From Sparassis latifolia (Eukaryota; Basidiomycota; Agaricomycetes; Polyporales; Sparassidaceae), in the NCBI GenBank assembly GCA_018466975.1, contig CM031556.1, positions 186,001 to 250,000 of the forward strand: a stretch of DNA of 64,000 nucleotides. The letters run 5' to 3'. Positions within the stretch are counted from its first letter, which is position 1. The number at the start of each line of letters is the position of its first letter. Position numbers and translations under genes: made by a program. The notes under the pieces are model-generated. The model saw only the letters and a list, made by a program, of their open reading frames with translations. It was not told where the DNA came from and did not search any database. Shown here piece by piece: positions 11,024 through 21,340 of the stretch.

Positions 11024-11039
11024 CACTGCATCTCCACAG

Positions 11040-11400
11040 GCTGGAGCAACTGAAAGAGATGATGTGGCAGCAACACTGAGAACAGTATCTGTATCTCTTC
11101 TCCTCTGGCATTATGCATACAATTAAATGTTCTTTTGATGAGTTAGTCGAATGACTGTGATGCGTGACACGTCACACTTCACGTGCGCGTCTGGTCGCGA
11201 AACACGGTGTACAAGCTTTTCTGGCGTTGTTAGAACGCGAGACCTACACGCTAGAAATCCTGGCAGTCGCATGGGGAGCGACACCAATGCCGCGACCGTT
11301 GGGTATGCCATTGTACTATGTCGCAATACCGGACTTGTCGCCGTCCAGCGACGCGTCATCCACGCTCAAGTCGGTGGCAACCAATCGTTCGTTGCCCACT
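11040..11400. repeat. Dispersed repeat (copy 2, contiguous version)
   Basis: The left part (about 11060-11150) matches 6120-6255 and the right part (about 11187-11360) matches 7420-7620. Here the two parts are almost adjacent, whereas in copy 1 about 1.2 kb separates them. The copia-type element inserted just left of this copy. Reading across the empty site gives ..GGAAGCACTG-CATCTCCACAGG.., so the repeat predates the insertion. Confidence 0.6.
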
Positions 11401-13238
11401 GAAAATATGCAACGAACGCGACGTTTGAACTCTATAATCTAGGACTGCCTGCCAGGATCTGCTGCAGCGGGCACGAGGACATGGACGTATGAAAGCTATC
11501 GGAGGTGTTCCAGTGAAGTAAGCAAACACGATAGCGCGGTAGTGACTCCCGGTATGTGGTGCCAGAAGACATCGTGCATGTGCAATTCCAACTTCTTACG
11601 GATGCCGTCCTTTCTGCCAATCTTACCATTCTCGCACATCTTATCCATCCATGTGTTGATTCTACCTATCCTGTCCATAATCGCACAGCTAGCGCCTCTC
11701 GGAGAGATGCCACCGCGGCCAAGACGGTTAGGATGCTTCGCGTAAGGATGGCGAATGTGCCTTAGAATGTGAGTTGAACAGACATGTGAACGAATAGAAT
11801 GGATTGTAATACTGAATGACAAGGACAGGGCGGCTTCGTGGGGACGCCTGAGATCATCCACTGACAATAGCCTCGTTTCGACAGTCCTTGCTTGACTCAT
11901 CCGCTAGCGGACGCCGCGTAGAAGATTATTGATTTCACAGAGTCGCACGGGAAGGATGAAGCCAATCTGACTCTTCTGGGAACTCGAGACGTTGTGCCAA
12001 TTTACTGGTTTGGCGGCCTATAACTTTCGTGATGGTGAAGTTCGGGCGAATCGCGGGGAGCAGTTTTGTACATCTATTAAAATGTGTGTTTATGATACGA
12101 CATCTTTGATCTGGCGACACAGCATTGAGATTCGAAGCCACAGCGATAAACGTACGCATCTCCGGGCTTACTATAGTACGACAAACGGACGAACTGCACA
12201 TTCCGTTCCCGCCCTATCTTTGAGTCAGTGTTCCGGGGCGTCGACGGCTTTCTGAAGAGGAATGAATGGAATGCTCACTAGTGACAGAGCTGTCGCATCG
12301 AGCCTTACGCAATGCTAGAGGGGAGGGGTAACTGCGACGATCATCGCGGGCGAAGTCATCAGACAAATTCTCCATCGTTGGGGAATGCATCGACACGAAG
12401 ATTACACGTATCATGCACAGCACGCATTCCGGAGTGGGCTCGGTTGCTCGAGCCTGTGGAGACGCAGCGCTGCCATCCCGTCTCCACCCGCGTGAGTACT
12501 CGACGCACCCTCAGAGTATCTGATCCGCAGAGATCCTAATAGACTTTGCAAATTTGCGTTAGCCCCGCGATACAATCTCCATCTCGATCGTTCATTATTC
12601 GATCACTTCGGGTGTAGTCTGCCCCAGTCCTTGCCCCACACGCCTGGCCCTCTCCTGCAAATTGCGGGGGCGGGGAGAAGAAAACCAGAAGCTAGGGCGA
12701 GCTCGACCCCGGAAGGATCGCGCCATCCCGCAGGCGTATTATCCCGCACCCCGCTTTTCAAAATCGCAAGGAGTTCCACAAATTCCAGAAAGCCAGTCAA
12801 CAACATGTGATCCGCGAGATGAGATCTTGCTTCGCTCAGTTTTGCAGCGACTCTTGGACATGGAATTCGCACCCGCACGCCGTGATAACCATCAGTGTGA
12901 TACACTGGAGTCTGACCAGCAAGCAGGTCTGACACGGAATTGCGTGTCTCAACGGACCGGAAGCATAGCGAAATCCGCGGACAGCCATTCCGCGAGCCGC
13001 ATTGCTCCCACTGGTCCGGGGCGAGTCGTAGCTGCCTGACCAAAGTACCATCCCACGTCGAAGGGTTTGCGCTTGCGCACGGGAGAGATTCAAGAAGAAC
13101 GTGTACACTACCGCCAGCGTAGCGCGGCAGACATGGGTACTCCTACAGAAGATATACACGATGCGGTGATATGATACACATGATGCGTTTTGCTGCCTCT
13201 TCCCACGACCACGACGGCGACTACCGACCAAGGCACGC
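11401..13238. other. Gene-free stretch with possible decayed coding relics
   Basis: No intact gene is supported. A minus-strand frame at 11496-11900 and another at 11935-12201 read as plausible protein over short stretches, for example RIGRINTWMDKM and KLAQRLEFPEESDWLHPS. I recognise no family and find no convincing start or splice pattern, so they may be relics of an old element or gene. Confidence 0.35.
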
Positions 13239-15068
13239 CTAATTCGCGAAGTTGACCTGCACCGACTTGACGGCAGTGTAGCTGCAATGCCAGGATTCAG
13301 AATGAACGCGATAGCGCGATAGAGGCAAAACACGTACTTTGCCAGTGCATACTCGCCGAGCTCGCGTCCGATACCAGACTGCTTGTACCCACCGAAGGGA
13401 ATTGCGGGGTGGAGGTGGTTCGTGATGTTGACCTGGACAGAATGCTCAGCGCGCATCCCAGACGATACAAGAAGCCGCACTCACCCAGACGGTACCAGCC
13501 TTGATCTTGTGCGCAGTCGTGAGCGCGCGGTTGATGTCCTGGGAGAACACAGCGGCAGCGAGGCCGTAGACGGTGTCGTTCGCCATGGCGACAATATCGT
13601 CGTCGTCCTTGAACTTGATGAGCACACCGACGGGCCCGAAGATCTCCTCCTGCACGATCTTCATGTCCGCCTTGACCTCCGTGAAGATCGTCGGCTCGAT
13701 GAAGTACCCCTCGCTACCCACACGCGAGCCGCCGTGGTGGATCTTCGCACCGTCCTGCACACCGGACTCGATGTACCCCATGATACGCTGCGGGCGAGTG
13801 GGTCAGTGTGCCGTTCGGCGACAAGGAAATGGGGTATACGCACGTCGAATTGCACTTGCGAGACCTGGGGACCCTGGTGCGACTCGTCGTTGAAGGGGTC
13901 GCCAACGCGCAACGCCTTGCTCTTCTCTGTGAACTTCTCCAGGAACTCATCATAGATCTTCTCGTGCACGAAGATGCGCGAACCCGCGCAGCACGTCTGG
14001 CCGTGGTTGTAACTGTAAGGTGAGTCGTTAATAGTCGAACTCTGGGCACAGCCGTGGAGGGGACGCGTACAAGATACCGTGCGCGGCCCAGTTGACAGCC
14101 TTTTGGATGTCGGCGTCGTCGAAGATGATGTTCGGGCTCTTGCCGCCGAGCTCGAGGGTGACGTTCTTCAGGTTCGTCTTCGCAGCGGCCTCCATGATCT
14201 TGCGACCGACGAGGGTGCTGCCGGTGAAGGCGACCTTCTCGATGCGCATGTGCTCTGCGATGGCCTGGCCTACAATGCCGCCATACCCGTTGACGATGTT
14301 AACCACGCCTGGAGGGAAGCCCGCCTCGTTGATAAGCTGCGCGGTGTAGAGCGCGGACAGCGGGGTGAACTCGGACGGCTTGATCACGATGGTGTTGCCT
14401 GTCGCGAGAGCGGGGCCGAGCTTCCACGAGAACATGAGCACTGACGAAGCGTCAGTACGCGTGGAAGGACGTGGAAACGCATAAACGCGCACGGGGGAAG
14501 TTCCAGGGGATGATCTGGCCGACGACACCAATAGGCTCATGGCGCGTGTAAACGAGCTGGTCCTCGGAGGTGTCGATGGTACTGCCATAGTTCTTGTCCG
14601 CCCAGCCGGCATAGTACCGGAAGGTGTTGATAACAGCCTCGACATCACCCTTGGCCCAGAAATACGTCTTTCCGTTGTCGAGCGTCTCGATTGCGGCGAC
14701 GGTCTCGATGTTCTTCTCGAGGAGGTCGGCGAGGCGGTTTAGGAGCACACCGCGGTGACGGCCGGTGGTGTTGAGCCCCCAGGTGGTCTTGAAGGCCTTC
14801 TCGGCAGCGTCAACAGCGAGGTCAACGTCCTTCGAGGTGCCCTCGGAGATCTTGGTGATGACCTTGCCGGTCGACGGGTTCACTACACTGTTGGCGGATA
14901 GGGGGGACCTCGTCAGTGGTAACGATCACTGGAGAACGGGAGGACGTACTCGATGTGACCATTGCTGGAGCCGTCGACGAACTTGCCACCGATGAAGAGA
15001 CCGGTGGAGAAGGACACGTTGCCCTTGAAGACAGAGGTGTTGAATTGCTGTGAGAACGTGTGAGGCAT
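13239..15068 (-). CDS. NAD(P)+-dependent aldehyde dehydrogenase
   Basis: This enzyme oxidises aldehydes such as acetaldehyde to carboxylic acids, probably in the cytosol since no targeting peptide is evident. Translation starts MPHTFSQQF. At least seven exons follow; the last is short and encodes [14 protein letters not shown] before the stop. Family motifs appear in order: PWNFP (cofactor loop), AFTGSTLVG (nucleotide-binding turn), LELGGKSP (general-base Glu), GQTCCAGSR (catalytic Cys), EEIFGPV and PFGGYKQSG. The total of roughly 500 residues is normal for fungal class 1/2 ALDH. Intron 1 begins at GTACGT directly after position 14950. All parts are intact. A TATA box lies 52 bp upstream of the ATG. 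Confidence 0.95.
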
Positions 15069-15601
15069 GGTCGACGTCGAGTGCTGGAGGATGAGAGGGG
15101 CGTGGTGATGGCGTCAAGCTTTATACCGGTGACGGGGAGGGGTTCCCAATGATCCCGAGAGGGATTAGTGAGCCTTCCCTGGTCATTTGCCCACCACAGA
15201 GGGAGAGCACGTCGGAGGTCACCTGCGCACCGCAAAGGATCAGATTATACCCGATCAGTGTCACGTCCGTCCCAACTGTTGCCCCTGACCATCCCCCGCA
15301 GAGCAGCAATTAGTACTCCGAGTGTCCTCCGAGTGTCCCCATCTACCCCGCCCGACCCCTCCTTTCTTCCCCGCATGCATCATCATGCATGCATCATGCC
15401 CATTACGAATTCGAAATGGCCCTCGGGTTAACAGCCAGGCTCACCTTGGAACACCGGAACTCCACGGTCCGCAGGCGTCTGCAGCAAGGCGGAACAATAA
15501 ACGCGAGCATGGAATTCCGGAAGCTGCATTTCCCTCGAAGCCGTGACATCACGTTTCGTACGTAGTAATCACCTCGCAGGTTTGGCGTACGCGTCGCCGT
15601 G
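15069..15601. other. Intergenic region with the ALDH promoter
   Basis: This stretch lies between the ALDH start and the end of the NAT9-type gene, both on the minus strand. It holds the ALDH TATA box and several C/G-rich runs (CCCCT, CCCCGC) of the kind bound by fungal stress or carbon-catabolite regulators. No binding can be shown from sequence alone. Confidence 0.4.
15120..15125 (-). promoter_or_regulatory. TATA box of the ALDH gene
   Basis: TATAAA on the minus strand, 52 bp upstream of the ALDH start codon, in the context CCGGTATAAAGC. This position suits a short 5' leader. Confidence 0.6.
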
Positions 15602-16589
15602 CTAGCTAGCATCTACTAGCGCGCACCCGTGACCCCCAAGCATGCGCACTTGCCCCGTCCGCCACCCCGTCGCCCTCCCTCCAAACCGCAGCTCTACCTC
15701 CTCGAACACCGCCACCCGTTTCGTCACTGCGAACCCCAGTTTCTCGAAAAGACGGATGCTGGGCGTGTTAGCCTCCCCAATGCGCGCGACCAGCTTTTCC
15801 TGCGGCACAGGCAATGGGTGATGGCGAGCTTCAACGTTCGCCGACGTCGCGTACGAAAGCATGAGCTGCACCGCGGCGGACGCGAGCCCCCGGCAGCGGA
15901 ACGCGGGCTCTGGAATGGTAGAGTGTTTCACGTCGGCGTCCGCATAACATTCACCATGCATGGGCAACCCGTCAGATAAACAGACGTGGGACGGACGCTC
16001 CGCACCTGCAATCATCACTTCCACCTCCGCCTCGAATTCTTCCTCGTGCGGCAGGCCTTTCAGGAATAGGTTCACATCGCCGATCATCGGTAGCTTGGTG
16101 AGTATCTCCGTTGTGAGCTGCGCAGCGGGATCCAAGGCCTCGCCAGACAGTATGATGAATGTCAGCTCTACAGGCGAGTCTGTAAGCTGGCGAGGTGAGG
16201 ACACAGGAAGCTGTTGCACTGACTGTCTTCGTCAAGCTGCCATTTTCCTTCCACAAGAGAGTACTTAGATATGCCTGAATACAGTGGATAAATGGCAACT
16301 CACTCTGCATCTCATATTCCTCATCGAGCGTCAGCGGCTCGCTCGCCGTCTGCGCGCGCAGCTCCGCGCTTGTCATCCATTCGTGGTACGTCTAGCTGGG
16401 TTGGGCACGATTCAGCACGCAGAACGAAGGCAGGGGTTGTATCTGCGTGGAACACTGACTGCTACGTGCTCGGCTCTGTTCGCCGCCGTTCAGCATGTGA
16501 GACAGATACTTATAGATTTACTTCGCGCACCTGTAGGGGACGAGCACGACGTCTATGTCGACGATGGCGATGTTCTCGTTGGAGCGCAT
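15602..16589 (-). CDS. NAT9: GNAT acetyltransferase, NAT9 family
   Basis: The family N-terminus can be rebuilt: MRSNENIAIVDIDVVLVPYR, then RAEHVA, TYHEWM, ASEPLTLDEEYEMQ, RKWQLDED and NSPVELTFIIL. The GNAT core follows with MIGDVNLFLKG, EPAFRCRGLASAAVQLML (acetyl-CoA loop) and IGEANTPSIRLFEKLGF. RAEHVA requires a 16-nt exon at 16460-16475, flanked by AG and GT in the right phases. NAT9 proteins are predicted acetyltransferases, linked to microtubule regulation in animals; the fungal substrate is unknown. A further intron interrupts after MIA (donor GTGCGG, acceptor CCAG before AGCCCGCG). The length of about 240 residues is usual. The ~25 residues after the FEEVELRFG motif are poorly conserved. 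Confidence 0.85.
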
Positions 16590-17323
16590 CGTCTGGTTCA
16601 CAATCCCGGTGAGAGACGGTGAGAAACTCGATACGGCGAATACGAAGCTTTCAAATTCAAACTATCACACAGACGGTCTCGACAAAAAATTCATGCATCA
16701 CGTGCCTCACAACAAATTAGAGGCAACTAGTACTGTTGTTATCAGCGCTTTCAGCCACAAAACATTCGGGCTCTGGCCGAGTGAAACCTGCTGAATACGA
16801 TACGTAGATTGTGGTGTACCAAGATGTACACTTTGTCCATACGTACAGTTACCGTGAAACACTCCTACTGTTCAAGAAACACGTTACACACTGCATTTTT
16901 CATTGCGGCGTAAGTTTTTTACGGCCGACAATTGGACAAGTCACTTGCCACCAGGCTGCCAGCTCGTCTACGGGTCGGCGTCTCCCCGAAGTGTGTCCGA
17001 AGTTGGCCGCCCGGCGCTACCGTCTCGCGCGTTCTCTTCCAAGGCTCCCAGTCACCTCAGATAATCCACCATCACAAGACACCTCTGCCTCAGCACAACA
17101 GCTCCACTGATAATCATGGAAGATAATTTTCTTTTGCCGCGTTCTCAGAACGTACTCTCGCAGATACATGATCGGATTCACTGCATGAGGTGCGCGTGTC
17201 TGTCGTTGAGTTATGGCATCAAGCTCAACGCCAGGTTTCATATCATGTGCAGTATTGATGACGTGCGCTCAAGTATCGCGTTCGACACTGAATATATATC
17301 CTGATGTCACTACTTCACTCTAG
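16590..17323. other. Intergenic region between divergent genes
   Basis: This is the shared upstream region of the NAT9-type gene (minus) and the F-box gene (plus). I see no further gene. The short frame at 17116-17304 just before the F-box start could be 5' leader or an upstream exon but is not supported as coding. Confidence 0.4.
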
Positions 17324-18913
17324 ATGTCACTCCTGGAGGGTGTCCTGGCCGAGATTCTATTGCATGTCCGATCCACCATGAATGTCGCGCGTTCAATCAA
17401 TCAGTTTCCAAACAATATCCTTTGTCTCATCTTTCAGTATGCGTTGGATCCGCTGTATGATGAGGACAGCCCATGGCCGAATCGGAGGTCTCCGTTACCG
17501 TCGAGGAAGATGCTCAGGAATATCACCCACGTCTGTCACCGATGGCGGGAGGTCGCTGTCAGTACATCGTCTCTTTGGACGATTCTCTGCACTCGCGATT
17601 ACGTGCCATATGACACTGTGCTACAACGCTCGAAAGACTCACTTCTAAAGGTGCACGTCCATGAGGGGGACGCCGAGATGCTTAAAATCTTTGCATCAGA
17701 TGCCGCAACGGCGCGCATAGAGGAACTCCGTCTGAATTATGGCAGTATGGACCTCTCCGAGCCTCACCCAACGAGCTATGTTCAATTCTCTGCACCTAAT
17801 CTCAGGGTGGCGTGGCTTGATGACGTGGAAATGACCGCCGACGGTGAAGGCGTAATCGGTCCTTTGCTATTCCAGGGAAATACTCCTTGCCTCACATCGC
17901 TGACGCTAGACGGCGTGGAGTTTCTTCCGAGCAATCAATTCGAGAATCTCACGCATTTGTCGATAGTGGGATTGTTGTCATCTTCACATGCGACCCTGTC
18001 AGATGTGACTGCTTTCCTCTCGGGGTGCTCCAGACTAGAGGAACTCGTGGTCGAGCACTTGGACGTGTATGTACCGCCCGATAACATGAATCTCCACGCG
18101 CCGTCATTGCAAAATCTACGGAGGATGGCCATCGGTTCTGCAGAGACAGCAGGGACGCTACTCGCCTCATGGCTTATCGCACACGCTAATAGGTCTGAAG
18201 GGGTGACTGCGCGCATCTTTGACCAGGATACTTTCCCACTTCGGTCTGAATTCTCCTCCATTTACGGGCCGTCCTTCGACGGCCTGCACACACTTGACGT
18301 GCGCGCTCTGCATAAACCCGAGTGTGAGCCGACTCTGGTTGTCATCGCTTGCAACGCGCTATCGGTGCTCCGTGTCGAGTGTTCAAAATCGAACCACAGT
18401 TGGCTGGAGACAGACGACCAAGGCTCGCTCCTGTGGTGCAATTGGCCGCTAATGCTTGTACGGGAGCTTCACATAAGAGAATCGGAGGTTGTGCGCGAGC
18501 ACGCAGGTCTCGGGTCGTTGCTCTCGCGACTAGTCTCGCTGACGTCGCTAGTGGTGCGCGTCGGGTATGCTTCCAAGGCCGAGAAGTCCAACGTGCTCCG
18601 CATGCTCGCAGGTTCACAACTCCTCTGTGCCGACCTCACCACGTTGCGCGTCATCTCCGAGGATGTGTCTGTAGTAGACGATATCATCGCTCTCGCGACG
18701 ATCAGAGCTGAATGCAAACATCCCCTTCGCGCCGTCATCCTTGAGTCCACCCAGCAAGCCGTTGACAAGCACGCATTGGCAAATTTGAAGGTACTAGATG
18801 CGTGCGTGGACTCCTTACAGGTGGTGCCGCCGTCTGTGGGGCCTGATGTGGAAGAGAAGTGGCCGGCTCTGTGTACTGGAGGAGCAGAGATTTTCTGGCC
18901 GGCGTTGTACTAA
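17324..18913 (+). CDS. F-box/LRR-like protein
   Basis: This is a single uninterrupted frame of 529 codons. Residues about 24-90 form an F-box: INQFPNNILCLIFQYAL, then ITHVCHRWREVAVSTSSLWTIL. The rest is leucine-rich without sharp repeats (for example LTSLTLDGVEF, LTHLSIVGLL, LEELVVEHLDVYV), the usual layout of the large F-box families of Agaricomycetes. Such proteins are thought to be substrate adaptors of SCF ubiquitin ligases, binding Skp1 through the F-box; the substrate here is unknown. The start ATG fits the F-box spacing, though a further upstream exon cannot be excluded. It belongs to the same broad family as the gene at 41450-43102 but is clearly divergent from it. Confidence 0.85.
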   Translation: MSLLEGVLAEILLHVRSTMNVARSINQFPNNILCLIFQYALDPLYDEDSPWPNRRSPLPSRKMLRNITHVCHRWREVAVSTSSLWTILCTRDYVPYDTVLQRSKDSLLKVHVHEGDAEMLKIFASDAATARIEELRLNYGSMDLSEPHPTSYVQFSAPNLRVAWLDDVEMTADGEGVIGPLLFQGNTPCLTSLTLDGVEFLPSNQFENLTHLSIVGLLSSSHATLSDVTAFLSGCSRLEELVVEHLDVYVPPDNMNLHAPSLQNLRRMAIGSAETAGTLLASWLIAHANRSEGVTARIFDQDTFPLRSEFSSIYGPSFDGLHTLDVRALHKPECEPTLVVIACNALSVLRVECSKSNHSWLETDDQGSLLWCNWPLMLVRELHIRESEVVREHAGLGSLLSRLVSLTSLVVRVGYASKAEKSNVLRMLAGSQLLCADLTTLRVISEDVSVVDDIIALATIRAECKHPLRAVILESTQQAVDKHALANLKVLDACVDSLQVVPPSVGPDVEEKWPALCTGGAEIFWPALY

Positions 18914-19323
18914 TTCTGGTCGCTCAGGCCATGTCCTCTGGATTTTAATTTTTCACCCATAGGCAGTTGCTCAGATGACTCGTTGCAATGTACTGACTAT
19001 ATCTCTGTGATTTTTTTCATAGCACAGGATTTGCAGGATGAAAACTTTGCATTTCAGGCTGCTGATTCCGTCGCTTGTCTCGATTTTTGAGTCAACCAAT
19101 GCAAATGACTTTTTTGTGGGAGAGCGAGATCAAAATACCATTCCCGCTAGCTTTTTTTTTGAAAGTGGATCTTAGAGGGACATGTTTCCAGTCTTTTTTT
19201 GCAGTGCCAGCCACCGTCGACGCGTCGGTCGCACCGACAACTTAAGGCGCGCCGTGATATTCGTCACGTGCTCTGTATACTAGCTCGCAACTTCGAAGTT
19301 GCTCGCCAAATAAGTAGTACCTC
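18914..19323. other. Intergenic region
   Basis: No gene is seen. Several T runs of 7-9 bases (about 19011, 19151, 19193) lie between the F-box stop and the MFAP1 start; part will be 3' and 5' untranslated sequence. Confidence 0.4.
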
Positions 19324-21168
19324 ATGTCGACCGCTACGCGAAAACCGGCCCCACGACTTCCCCGCCCCGCTGCACGCTACTGGAAAGGCAAGGCCCCGAA
19401 GGGCGTTGACGAGGCTGCATCCGAGTCCGAATCCGAGGAAGAGGGCGCAGAGGCACCGCAGGAGGAGGGAGACATTCTCATCGCGGACGTCGGGGGCGAC
19501 GATGAGGAGGAACACGGGCTCGAGCTGGGCGGGGCAAAGGTGGTAGAACGGCGCGCGATCAATGTCGCTCTGCGGGATGTCAACATCAGCGAGGAGGGGC
19601 GGGTGACCGTAGCGGGGAAGGCTGAGGTCGGACGAACGGAGGTCGAGGTTGAGGGTGCGTACGTTTGACTTCTTTTGCGACATCAGCGGCTAATAATTGT
19701 GCTCTCCCTTTATGCAGAAGAGGAGGAGGAGGAGGAAGAAGGGGCGAAGGAAGAAGAGGTGAGTGTGCTCTACTGCCGCCTCTTCCAACTAATCGGTCTC
19801 ATTCTACAGTCCAGTGAGTACGAGTCCGAATCAGAGTCTGAGGAAGAGCAACCCAAGGTCCAATTTAGACCTGTCTTCATCCCCAAGTGCGCACACTTCC
19901 TCCCATCTCTCACGAGTGAGCTTATTGTTGCGCAGGCGCGGGCGCGAGACGATCGCCGAGAAAGAAGCTATGGCGGACGACTCAGAGGAGGCTCTGCGGA
20001 AGAAAGAGCTCGAGGCCGAGGAACGTAAAAAGCAAAGCCACGATCTCGTCGCGGAGAGCATCCGGCGGGAACTCGCGGAAAGTGCGCTACTCATTCGAGT
20101 ACTACGTATCTCTACTAACCCACTCTACAGAAGAGAAAGAAGAACAGGTCCCCGACGTGGACGACACGGATGGGCTCGATTCTGCGGCCGAGTTCGAGGA
20201 ATGGCGCCTGCGCGAGCTCGCGCGTATCAAGCGCGACAAGGAGGCCGAGCTTGCACGCGAGCTCGAGCGCGAGGAGGTCGAGAGGCGGCGGGCATTGCCA
20301 GAGGAGCAGCGCCTGCGCGAGGATCTCGAGCATGCGGAGCAGCTGCGCAAGGAGAAGCCGAAGGGCCAGCAGAAGTTCCTGCAGAAGTACTGGCACAAGG
20401 GCGCCTTCCACCAGGACGAGGAGATCCTCAAGCGCCATGACTACACCGAGGCGACCGAGTCCACCATTGATGTCTCGATGCTCCCTCAGGTCATGCAGGT
20501 CAAGAACTTCGGCAAGCGCGGGCGAACCAAGTATACGCATTTGCTCGACCAGGATACGACGGTGGCCTCGGGTGGCTTTGGCGGGACAGCGCCTGTCAAG
20601 GCGGGCGGGAAGTCCACCGCAGGTGGCGGTTGCTTTATATGTGGAGGCCCGCATCTCAAGAAAGGTGGGTATTTCTATTCTACTGGGCAGCATTCTAACA
20701 TGACTGACTATTCGTTCAGATTGCCCGCAAAACAAGGATATCCCACCAGGCCTCCGGGGCGCAGGCACAGGTGCAAACACTGCGCTAGGGGGTACACGAC
20801 AATGGGGTGTGCGTGACACGAAAGAGGACGGCCGGTCGTGGCGGGACAGAGACAGAGAGGAGGCCCCAAGGGCCGACGGACGCGACCGCCAGCGCACCGA
20901 CGACCGCTACATCGCGAAAGACAAGGTGCGAAGCAGGTGGGATGAGCTTGAGCGGAAAGGTGGTGATCGGGATGCGGGTCGAGAACGAGAACGAGATCGG
21001 GATAGAGATAGAGATAGCTATGCGAGGGACAGGCGGCGATCATATTCTCGTTCGCGCTCACGGTCGCCTCGGCGGGACAGACAACGCGAGGAGTATACAC
21101 GGAGACGGCGGTCAAGAGAACGGTCGGTGGAATATGACCATGGCGGGAAGCGCAGACGAGTGGACTGA
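19324..21168 (+). CDS. MFAP1: MFAP1-like spliceosomal protein with zinc knuckle and RS tail
   Basis: Six exons were read: 19324-19654, 19718-19758, 19810-19886, 19936-20081, 20131-20664 and 20720-21168; all junctions keep frame. The N-terminal third is acidic (EEEEEEEGAKEEE, SEYESESESEEEQ). The MFAP1 signature follows: VQFRPVFIPK/RGRETIAEKEA, a long charged helix, then KPKGQQKFLQKYWHKGAFHQ and VMQVKNFGKRGRTKYTHLLDQDT. MFAP1 is a component of the spliceosomal tri-snRNP/B complex in the nucleus. After the family's usual end, a CX2CX3HX4C zinc knuckle (CFICGGPHLKKDC) and an Arg/Ser/Asp tail (RSYSRSRSRSPRR) are appended, both plausible RNA-binding parts. The gene is convergent with the PARP gene, 172 bp apart. 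Confidence 0.93.
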
Positions 21169-21340
21169 GCAGACTGTACGGGTATGATGCATTATCTACC
21201 ATGTTATCGTATTATCATAAATAACACTGCATAGGGCTGAGAGCGATACAGCAGCACAACAAGCAAGCAATAGCTGAGACAAGATAAGATGAGATGAGAA
21301 GGTACGTAGAAGAAATGTTTTGGGAACTCTACAACAGATA

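Larger units (their letters stand above)
8358..11028 (-). mobile_element. Complete non-autonomous Ty1/copia-type LTR retrotransposon
   Basis: The element spans 8363-11023 (2661 bp) and is flanked by the 5-bp duplication CACTG (8358-8362 and 11024-11028). Its two LTRs (228 and 220 bp) differ by one substitution and one 8-bp indel, so insertion is recent. Orientation is minus. The primer-binding site (10785-10803) abuts the right-hand LTR, and the polypurine tract CTTGAGGGGGAG (complement of 8591-8602) abuts the left-hand LTR. The segment 8777-8810 reads on the minus strand as a CACTGGGTTTTTCCC..GAGGTTTTAAC stretch, a non-coding signature common near the 3' end of copia elements. The 2.2-kb interior holds no gag, protease, integrase or reverse transcriptase frame, so the element must rely on proteins from another copy. 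The longest interior minus-strand frame (9496-9855, 119 codons) has no recognisable domain. Confidence 0.9.
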
